A stretch of DNA of 64,000 nucleotides, taken from Gordionus sp. m RMFG-2023 (taxonomy: Eukaryota > Nematomorpha > Gordioida > Chordodea > Parachordodidae). The stretch is taken from contig NC_088776.1 of NCBI RefSeq assembly GCF_954871325.1, positions 54,578,569 through 54,642,568 on the forward strand. Reading direction: 5' to 3'. Position 1 is the first letter of the stretch. The number at the start of each line of letters is the position of its first letter. The translations under genes and the position numbers were made by a program. Below the pieces are notes generated by a model. That model made no database searches and was not told where the DNA came from. It saw only the letters and a list, made by a program, of their open reading frames with translations. Shown piece after piece: positions 11,101-23,100 of the stretch.

Positions 11101-14100
11101 AAATCCTAGCTGAAATTTGGAGTCGGGTCTTTTGATCTTGACTTGCACGACGGGAGAACATGGAATCACTTTTAATCTCACTATGCTCTCCTTGTGGCAA
11201 CCCTAAACAAATATATCATATAATTACCAATCCACTCACTTCTATAAATATATATAATATCTCGAATCAAAATGCACATTAATCCGCTAAAAAAATCCCA
11301 TAATTTTGGATAGATAAGATCTATTTGGCTTGAAAAATTTTCTAATAAAAGATAGGCGAAAATTTCTACCATTATAAATTATAAAATCGATTGTAAACCG
11401 GATTTTATAATCAAATTACATATTTTTTCCAAATGGAAACGTGAATAGGAATGTTTTAAACACGATTAATGATCCATCTTAAATAATTAATCATTTCGAT
11501 ATTTTCAAATCAAATGAATATTATCTTAGCTTTTGGTAGACCCTAACCTCAGTTAAATATTTTTTCATCATTTTAATTAAAGGGATTCAAAAGACGGTTA
11601 TTAATCGTAACAATCTTAAGTTGAATGGATGAAAAAAATGGCTAATTCAATATTTTATCCAGAAAAATATTACGTAAGCCTGAAGATTTTGTTCATAGAA
11701 CAGGGAAGTTCCACTATAGTTATTAAAGACTATTAAGGACATCTATTCGCGAACGAGTCTTATAGGCAATATTTTTCTGACTAAAATATTGAGTTATCCG
11801 TTTTTAAAAATCGGCTCAAAAGGAGCGATTTTGCATCACTAATAGTAGATCCTCTGCAAACGAGCCTCTATAAAAATGGTTGATTTTTGCCAGCCCAATC
11901 CGAATTAGGGGAAAAAATTAGACTGATTCATGCAGGAATTTAATACATAGCATTTTAGTTAAATCAGTATCCTTTTCTTCTCAGAAAATTATTAATTTTT
12001 ATAGAGTTAAAAAGAGTATTTATTAATTAAGTAAAGAAGAAAAAAGAGATTATTCGCTTGTGTAAAAAAAGGGAAACCTTGATCCTAGCCTGGCAAGCTT
12101 CTAATGGAAGTCCTACCAGGCTAAATCCGTTGACGGAAATTATGCGATCGCCGACATTGAGACGTTTTCCGCGCGTGGCTGGCGATCCAGACATGAGGTT
12201 GGCTATCGTAACCGTAGGAATTATAGAGCCCCAACCGGATTCCACTATCACCAACCCTAGGATTTCCCCTTTACTTTTCGGGATTACGACCTATCAAAAT
12301 CATGATTGTATAACCATTCTCCTTTATATCAGAGCTTATAAAAAAATTTCCCTCATGTATCATTTTATGCTTATCATTTCTAATATCGTCAGCTGAGTAA
12401 TATATTGTTCTATATCCACTTTTATTTTGCAAATAATCGATTTACTACTAAAATTTCCCCACATCATCAAAAAAAATTTTAAAGTACATTTAAAAATAAT
12501 CCTTTATTTACATTATTACATTGTGATCTCCTATTCATAATATGAGATATATATTTTTTTAATAAATACTATCCTAAATTTCTATAAAATATAAATGGAT
12601 ATAGAACACTTATAATTCAAAGAAATTATAAGAATTGTAAACTTTAAAATAGTACTTTTACTACCGGATTAAAAAAAAATAAACTTCAAGTTTTAAATGA
12701 TAAATTAAAGTAAAATGCTATATATTTTTATTAAAATAATTGTTTTTAAAAAAAACTCTCGTTTGAATTATTACAATATTTTATATTTCCAGAAAACCCG
12801 AATGAGATTAAAATAAAGAAAAATAGAAAATGATGATCATTATTACCAATTTCCTCATTTTAAAAGCGCTATTACATAATTTAGGAATATTAATGAGTAT
12901 ACTTTTCTTAACTTAGCATACGATTGGAAAATTAGGGTTGTTAAACGGGTTCGATTTTCCAGATTTAGGTAATAGATGTCTAAATCTTTCTGCCATCTAC
13001 GAGCCAAATCTCCAGGCTTACCTAATACTTTTTTGGTTAAAATATTGGGTTAGCCGCATTTAAAAATCGAGCCGTTTAACAAAATTAATTGGAATACATA
13101 ATGAATACCTCCTTCTGCGTTTCCCTTTTGCTAAAAAGGTCGAGCTCCTCTCCGAAGACCTCTTGGGAATTGAGCACATCTTGATAATCCAAGCTTTGAA
13201 AAAGTGAACCGAAAGTGTTAGCGACTTCATTCGGCATCGACGTTTTATTTTCGCCGTTTATTAATAAGCCCTTGGATTTCAAAAACTCCAAGTAGGCTAT
13301 TTGAAAAGCTTGTCCTAAAGATTGAGCTATCAGATTCGCCTTATTAACAAATGATAGAAGAAAAAAATGACATTGTTTGAAAAACAAATCTCAATATAAA
13401 GAGAAATATGGAATATGTATGAATGAATAGAACTTCGTCGGATTGAAAGACGTGACAAATCATTTTATCGTCAGCACTCGCGGGTAATTTCGATTCAAGG
13501 CACTTTTTAACCATCACGACGACTATATCTCCAATGTCGGCTATGTAACAAATCGATTTCAAGGGGTGATCCATCATAATTTCCTTTAGGGGAAGTTATT
13601 AAAACAATTGTATTTATAATTTCAGCAAAAAGGCTTCTTCAGTGAGAAAAAAACAAAAATAATAATAATTAATACAAAACAAGCTCTGTAAAGCGTAATC
13701 TATCTATATTGAATATACATGCTAGATAGATGTAAATGATGGATTTTTTGCTGGAGGATTTATTAGATAAAGCTATACCCACATACATGGTCTTGCGGGA
13801 AAGATAAGACCTATAGGACGTAGGGAAATATAATGTAACAAAAGCTTACAATGCGAATGAAAGCAAATCTTAGCACATTGATCAAACATATCATAGTTAT
13901 TTTTTATAAGGTCTATAAGAAGTAGGGAAAGTATAATATAAACAAAAGCTTACAATGTGAATGAAAGCAAATCTTAACACATTGATAAAACATCAGAATT
14001 ATTTTTTTTTATAAACGTTTTTTAAAGTTTAAAAAGAAAAATTAAAAAATCTACTTCATATTTGATGACTTGAATTTGCTCACTCTTTGAATAAAAAAAA

Positions 14101-17100
14101 TATATAAATTATTTAAATAAATGATTATAGAAAGATGTAATTTTTTTAAAGAAATCAGAAAAATTCGCGTTTAGGATGGGTTCAAGAGGGCCTGTAGGTT
14201 ATGAATAAGTCGAAATTTTATTTGATAAGGATAAATTACCTGAAGATTTGTGTTGAGCACCATGATTTTTTCAGTGGATATAAATAAGTCGACCTCGGTA
14301 CTGGGCTGGCTTTCCCCGTCTAACGCCTTATATTTTTTTGCAGATATTATATTTAGCTTAGAATGATACAAAATAAATATAATGTGTGGGTCATTCTAGA
14401 ATATTCCATATAAAATATGCGATTCGAATATCTTTTTTTTGTTAATGGATCATTATTATTCGTATTCAAATATTTTTTAAAAAAAATTTATATAATATTT
14501 TAAATATATTTTATATTATTATTATAATTTGAGATTAAGGAAATAGCCGTTAGAACAGCTGATTTATTTAAAATTTTATTCGTCTATTTAGAAACAAATG
14601 ACTTGCCTGATTTGACAGGTTATTAATAAATTGGTTACATTTTATTTTAAGAAAAAACCATTTTTAATATATCTCAACCCTAACTTATATTCTATCCTCT
14701 AATAATACTTTCTGTTTAATTTTAAATATATCTAACCCAATATCATAGTTCAGTTGTAATTCATATATATAATCTTTATTAAATAATTTATGTTAAAATG
14801 TATGTTAGATATTATCATTTTAAAATTTTTTTTAGTGTATATACTTTTGATTTTAGTAATAATTCCTAATTATTAGCATTATAGCAATCATTTTTTCAAA
14901 ATGGCCGATTAATTAAAAAAAAATTTATTAGAATATTATTCATTCAAATTAATATTCATATGGACGAATCCGAAAAGAAATATTAGATTCGGGAAAAAAT
15001 CAGACTAGTAAAAAATGATCAAACTGGATGGTGATTACCTTGACTTGAGTGACAGCTTCTCTAGCTTGCAAAGTGCGCGAATGACGTTTATTAGACCATT
15101 GCGAAAGATGGATGTGGGTGGAACCTAAGTAGGCGGCCCTAAATAAGACTCCTTCTATCAATACTGTCCCAATATCAGTCGCTATTTGCATTTAAAAAAA
15201 GTTATAATTCAATATTCAGAATTGATTCTATATATTCATTATACTCTCCTTTTGATTATCAATTACTTTATTAAATCCAAATGAGTGGAAGGGTGTATGG
15301 GGGGGGGGGGGGAGGTAAGCAAAAATTAAAATTTTTATAAATTAGTTTAATTAATAATAATATAAATTTAATTTTTTAAAAAAAATTGAATAAGTTCAAA
15401 CAAAATCATTTTGATAAGGTCTTTGTAATAGATAAATGCATTATAATTTATAATAACTCACCGATTAAATTTTTTTGAAGAAATAAAGCGGCATTGATTT
15501 TTTTTAAACAAAATAATACAAATTATTACGAGTATAAAAAAATATATAATATTTATGATATTACTAATAAAATGGATATATATGGAATAGGAATGAATGA
15601 ATGACCTTCTTTAACCTTGGGGGGTTTGTTCGAAGCTTTTGATACTGGAGCGTTGTCATTCTGATATAAAAATATCGATTAAAATAACATTAAAATACAA
15701 AGAACTTTAGATTATAGAAAACCCCCAAATTATAAAATCTTGACTTTATCCACAAAATAATAAACCGTTTTTAAAATAATTTGAATATAAGATTACGTGA
15801 GTTTGTAAAAAAAACAGGATAAAATAAAAAGGCGACATTTAAATTATGTATTGTTTTTAAAGATAAATTGGCCTAAGTCAGTAAAATTGGCACAGTATCT
15901 TTGTACGTCTTATTTAAAGATTTTTTAAAAGAGAGGGGAATTCAACAGATAATTTAACAGACCTCGAAATTCTTTTCTCGAGGAGTCTTGTGATATACGT
16001 CTTCGTATACGCCCCCAAGGTTATTGTATTCCTCTATGGAGGTCGATTCGTCTGGTATGGACTCGCTATCCTCTACTGTAAGAAGTAGGGAGGATGATTC
16101 CTCGTGAGCGACACGTAATTCGGCATCGTATTCCTTCCTCTTTTTTTCTGTTTTTTCATCTTTTGCGATAATTTGATGTTCGAGACCTTCGCTTTGATTT
16201 TTCCCTGTAATAAACAAGGATTGATCAAAACACAGCTGTAAAGGATTAATAAAAAAAAATGGCTCCAAAATTGCTGTTGGACGTAACCCTAAGTTACAAA
16301 AAAAATAATGAATGAACGAACGAATGAATATTTTTCAAAAAAAAACCATCAGGAAGATTGGGTAGGAGATGTTTTGGCTTGTATTTGGGAAATAATTTTT
16401 CTGCCAGGGCTTGCTGTTGAATGTCATATTTGATCAAATCCATTTGTTTCGCCTCTCTGGAGGCCCTCTCGCGATATTGACTAAATTGATTTTGTAAAAA
16501 AACAAAAAGGTCAATCGGTACAACTCCTTTTTTTTGTTTAAAAAGTTTCTTATTCTTGCAGTAATATATATATATTATTTCTCAGAATTCGTCGACGATA
16601 TTCGAAAGGCAATAACGAAAAAAAAACAATAAAAAAAAATAAAGGAAGATTGGTGTTTAGGTGGAATTACCATTTGGTCCAAATCGGATCTTCTTCAGAA
16701 GATGGGGATAAGGTCATCTTTATGGTCTTATCGCAGAAACCATCTATCAATTTGAGAGTATCGTCGCTAATGTTGAGCAATACCGGAGTATTTGATTCTA
16801 TCATGGCGCTACAGCTAGTATCTTGCTGCATAGGCAAAGGCAACGTTATCTCCAGTTTACTTAAAATGAGTCAAATAATATTCGTGGATCAAAAATTTCT
16901 CTTTTTGTATCATTTTAACATAATTAATATGTATTCCAGAATTCATAAGTCGTGAATAAGATTTAATCAGATCCATTATAAATTATAACTAGTAAAAATA
17001 AAAATGGTGTATTTACAATACGCGGATATTTTGGTATAAACCTGTCGATATTGTCGGTGGCGAGTAAAGGAGGCGATCTGTGGCGGGTGTGTGGAGCTTT

Positions 17101-20100
17101 GAGATAAGGATATGCCCCTTCGCCGCTCTCATTTTGATAGGGCGGCGGGTCGTGAACTCCTCGGTAATATGCTGACAAACGCTGCAGATAGGCATAATCG
17201 TAGTCTACCACGCTTTTGGGTTTCAAGGATTTGACCCAATCAGTGTTGGCGATCGAGTAAGCGGAACCTTCGTTAGCGCTAAATTCCTTTTCGGATGAGT
17301 GTCGTGTTACTACTGGATCGACAGACGAGTCATGATTATCTGATTTCTTTGGATATTGTGTGTGTTATTTATATTATAGGCTCCTATTTAATCGGTCAGA
17401 ATTTAAAGGCGAATATTCTCAAGCAATAAAATTCTTAGAGGCCCAGAATAAATACTAAACGCTCAACCGAATACTCAGAATTATTTTAAAATAGTCAAAT
17501 AAAAAAATTAAATTGCTCAGGACTCAATATACTAGTCACTTAATCGCTAAAAAATATTATTTTCTATTTTACTACTATTGATTTTAAGAATTTGTATATG
17601 ATTATAAATTTAAAAAAATATCCCCCCCCCTCCCACCCTTTAATCAAGCAGAACTGGTTTAACTAGGTCTTATTTTGAAAACTGAATCTTTTTCTTTTAT
17701 AAATATATGTAGAATTTAAAATTAAAGAACAGAGTTGATTAAATTTTACTTAAAAAATGTCATACTTTAAAAACTATTTCAAGATGAAATCAAAATTTAA
17801 AAAATGTTTAAAATTTTATTTTTTAAGACTTTGAAATATAGTAATGGTTAGATTAAATTAGGATAAAATTAAAAAAGAAATTTTATAACTTTCTATGTTT
17901 GTTTGAAATATATGATTATTTTTGCTTCAAAAAATCGTTGTTTCCGGCTTTTTATTTTAAAAATTTATATAAAAAATATCAACATTTATGATTTTTTTAA
18001 ATCATAATAGAAAACTTTAAACTCATAAAATTTTTCACTGTTCTTTTTTTTCTAGTAGATTTGATATGATTTATAAATGTATCCATCCATACTGCGAAAG
18101 AATTAGCTAATAACCCGTCAAGAAAAGGGTTTGAGGGGTAATTAGTTACTTTGTATGGTACTAAATATACTTTATTATATAAAAATATTAAAATTTAGGA
18201 GAGAAAATGGTAAATTTGTACATCACATCTCATAAGATATTCTTAATTTCTGATTCTTCTATCATCGAATAAGGGAGAAAGGTACGATGACCCGGATGGG
18301 CAAAATGAAAAATATAATAACTAAGAGTAGCAGGGCTCCCAGTCAGCATTGCTGATCGCTCCCCAACGTGTGAAGGTGGGAGATGGGTTTTAGGGGAGCA
18401 AAGAGATGAAAAAAAGAATGAATAAAAGAAGGTAAAAATTTAGAAGAAAGAGACAAAGATGTGAAAAAATAATTACAAAAAATATAATATGTTTATACCT
18501 TAAGACTTGGTAGTTATCATTTAACACACTAGTATTTAGAGCCATATAAAAAAAGAAAATAATCTAAATTTATAATATTAATTATTTTATGAAAAAGTAG
18601 GTAAATCTTTAATGGAAATAAGATATAGAGTATGCTTACTTTAACCTAAAGGTAGGTAATATATGGATGGCATTATAAAATAGAAGTATACAAATATTTT
18701 TAGTATATATTTTTTAATTAGAAAGCTTAGGTCCTTGCTAAAGCGTGAACAATCAAAATTTTTGTATTTTTTTTTAAAAGTGCAACGACTTAACAACGTA
18801 AAGGTCTCCGTGTGAAAATAAAGGTTCATGAAGATATAACCCTAAATGATCAAAGGCTTGGCCCTGGCTTTTATTTATAGTGATAACAAATGCAGGAAGA
18901 ATTAGAAATTGGCGGCGTTTTAAAATAAAGGGTAATTTTGATTCACTTGGAGTTAAATCAATGCGAAGAATAAAGACCCTGTAACCTTTATTGGTGCCTG
19001 TAATTATTTCGGCGTCCAGAAAATAATTATGCATACTTTTGATTATTAACCGGGTGCCATTACATAAGCCTTTTATGGGATTCATATTGCGGAGAAGAAT
19101 ATTAATTGTACCAACTTTTAATAGCATGTGCGGTGGCATTCCAGAAGGAGTTAGAGAATGTAGAAATTCAAGTGGATAGTTAAGAGAATCATCTGTGTGA
19201 TCGAAAACCAATGAATCAGAGCTATAGTATTATCTTAAAGGGGATGCAAAGCCATATCTGTCTCCTTTACTGAATCACATAATTTTGGTTATGGAAGATT
19301 AAAATTGTTGCAATGTAACCTGTGAGCATTAAGGGTATTAGAAATATGATGCAAAGCTAAAATAATGGCAAGTGACTCAGAATTAGTACGCAAGAAATCG
19401 TCAATTAGGTAGGGTTTGAATTTATCCCAAAGAAATTCAGGATTTTGAGGTAGACCGAAAACACATATAAAAGCTAAAGTATTCCTAAATTGAAAAGGCA
19501 TTTGTAATAAGGATGTCTCCTTAAGACAATGCTCCCACTCTTTATCATCAGAATGTCTTTTGATAGCAGCCTCTTTAAAATATAGCAAAATGTCATCAAC
19601 AGTACTGAAAAAATCGAAGCATGTTGCTCCAGGAACATGAAGAAGAAGTTCTCCACATTTAGGTAGAAAACATTCTAGATATAATCGATTCATGAACAAG
19701 TTTTCTCTCTCTCCAAGTATAATTGACAAAAACATAGTAATAAGGAATATCAATGTAAAGATATTATCTGGTGCAAAAATTGAATTGATAAAGAAAACCA
19801 AGCAGTAACTGTATTTTTTCCAAATTGGCTCTTTCGAAAACCTCCCTCTCATCGCCCCGTTAAAAAAAATACAGTTGTTAAAAAGGCATATGGAGAGCTA
19901 ATCAAATAATGGCATATGAACGATCAAGCATGGGTTCTCTAATAACCGTCACATCACTTTACATGAGCTAACAGGGTGTTAAAATGACTTTTAATTTCAT
20001 CATATTTAGGTGGGAGAGATGCTTAATTTATATCGATATTTGCACAATCATAACCTTTATACACGTATTAAAAAATATATTTAACAGAAGTGCTTTTAAA

Positions 20101-23100
20101 GATTGATATGGGCATTATATTTTAAAAGAATAATTTTAAATTGCTAAGCCTATCTGGTATCACTTCACAAACATACTTATATAGAGCCTCAGCGGTATCA
20201 ATTTTATGCTCTGAACCTATAATAAACAACAAATAGGCATGAGGTAGGCCTCTTTTTCCAAATTCAATTGTATAAACATATGCTAATGTTTTTCCAAATA
20301 TGTAATTTTTGGTGATATTCGATAAAAATACATCTAATATAATTTTAAAAACTCTAGAAGTTATATCACGAATTATTTAACATTGTTAAGCGTTTTATGA
20401 TTCATGGCACCTGTGGCTTTCTTAATCCTCGATCACCTTGCATGGATAATGGTATATGTACAAAAAATTTCCTAATGAATTTATAAATGATACAATAACA
20501 AATATTAAGGGGTATCCTCTTTATAAAAAAAAGGATGTAGGTTCTATATTAATATCCGGTAAACCTGTTGATAATCGTTTCGTTATTCCATACAATACCT
20601 ACTTGCTTTTAAAATATAATGTCCATTTCAATGTTTAAAATGCACTTCTGTTAAATATATTTTTAAATACGTGTATAAAGGTTATGATTGTGCAAATATC
20701 GATTTAAATTTAGAATCTCTCCCACCTAAATATGATGAAATTAAAGTCATTTAAACACCCGGTATGTTAGCTCATGTAAAGTGATATGGCGGTTATTAGA
20801 GATTCCCATGCATGATCGTTCATATGCCATTATTCAATTAGCTCTCCATATGCCTTTAAACAATCTGTCTATTTTTTTTAACGTTGCGATGAGAGGGAGG
20901 TTTTCGAAAGAGCCAATTTGGAAAAAAAAACACACTTACTGCTTGGTTTCTCTTAAATCAATTCAATCCTTGCGCCAGACAATATCTATTCATTGATATT
21001 CCTTATCAATATGTTTTTATCAATTACCTGGCGAGAGAGAAAAGGTTACCATGAATCTATTATATCTAGAATGTTTTCTACCTAAATGTGAAGAACCTTC
21101 TTCATGTTCCTGGAGCAACAAGCTTCGATTTTTTGAAAACTGTTGATGACATTTTGCTAGATACCTTTAAAGAGGCTGCTTCAAAAGACATTTATCATCT
21201 GATGATAAAGAGTGGGAGTTGTGTTGAGGAGACATCCTTATTATAAATGCCTTTTAAATTTATGCATACTTTTACTTTTATATGTATTTTCGGTCAACCT
21301 CAAAATCCTGAATTTCTTTGGTATAAATTCAAACCTTACCTAATTGAGTATTTCTTGCGTACACTTATTCTGAGTCACTTGCCATTAATTCACGAAATAT
21401 AAGATATATCATGTACCACTTCTGGAAAAACTTACAATAACAATACTTTAATGCCTTATTTTAGAGGGCAAAATAAAAATGTATTGTCATTTGCTACTAC
21501 AAGAATTTCATCCATACTACTAATTGGTGGAAAAACAATTCATAGTGGCTTTAAACTTCCTAAACCTATTTTAGACATATCGGTTTCACGTATGAGACCT
21601 CTATCTAAACAAGCTAAGGAACTTAAACTTGTCCATTTAATAATTATAGATGAAGTATGATGACAAAGCATGCCTTACGTTGTATATATGTCTTGCTTAG
21701 GGAAATATGAATATAAATACACACCTCGGAGGCAAAGTTATTTTATTAGGAGAAGTTTTCGACGATTTTACCTGTTATACCTAGGGCTCCTAAAACATGT
21801 ATTATCGAATCATGTGTTAAATGTACAAATTTATAGCATATTTTCCACCAAATTCAATTGACCCATAATATGCGCGCTTATTCTGGGGAGGAAAATTATA
21901 TTAAATGACTTCTACAAATAGGTGAAGGAAATACAACTCTATTACCTTACCCCTTCCTTCCGACTATGTAAAAATTTCCATCTCTATGCTTGAAGATTCT
22001 CTAATTTCATCCATATATGGTGATTTCCTTTTACTTAATAATATTGATTATTTATTTAACTGCATAATTCTAACATAAACGATATATCACTAAACTTAAA
22101 TAACACTATTATATCAAAACTTCCATCCCCTTTAAGACAATACTATGGCTTTGATTCATTGGTTTCCGGTCACAGATGATTCTTTACTATTTACTTAAAT
22201 TTCTTTATTCCCTAACACCTTCTGGAATGCCACCGCACATACTATCATTAAAAGTTGGCACAATTATTATTTTTCCCCACAATATGAATCCTATAAAAGG
22301 CTTATGTAATGACACCCGGTTAATAATCAAAACTATGCATAATTATTTTTTGCATGCTGAAATAAATAAAGGTTACAGGGTCTTTATTTTTCGCATTGAT
22401 TTAACTCCAAGGGAATCATAATTACCCTTTATTTTAAAACGTCGCCATTTCCAATTCTTCCTTCATTTGTTATCACTATAAATAAAAGCCAAGGCCAAGC
22501 CTTCGATCATGTAGGTTATATCTTCATGAACCTGTATTTTCTCACGGACAACTTTACGGTGCCTTAAGTCGTTGCACTTGTAAAAAAAATACAAAAATTT
22601 TCCACGCTTTTACAAGGACCTATGCTTGCTAATGAAAAAATATATACTAAAAATATTGTGTATACATATACATACCTTTATTTTATAATACCATCCATAT
22701 TACCTAAGTAAGCATACTATATCTATATCTTATTTCCATTAAGGATTTACTTACATTTTGATAAAATAATTTATATAATAAATTTTATATTATTTTCTTT
22801 TTTTTATATGACTTTAAATATTAGTGTGTTGAATGATAACTATCACTTAAGGGATGAACATGTATTATATTTTTTATAATTATTTTTTCACTGTCTCTTT
22901 CTTCCATATATTCACCTTCTTTTATTCATTCTTTTTTACATCTCTTTGCTCCCCTAAAACCCATCTCCCACCTTCACGCGGTGGCGAGAGAACAGCAATG
23001 CTGACTAACGGGAGCTCTGCTACTCTTAGTTATTATATTTTTCATTTTTCCCATTAAGAAAGACTGGTCATCATTCTATTTTCCCTTATTCGATTATAAA

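Noticed and set aside
12058-12396. Plus-strand frame of 112 codons
   Set aside because: Antisense shadow of Mint exon 13. The minus reading is a clear PDZ domain.
16650-16955. Plus-strand frame of 101 codons
   Set aside because: Shadow of Mint exon 5 on the minus strand.
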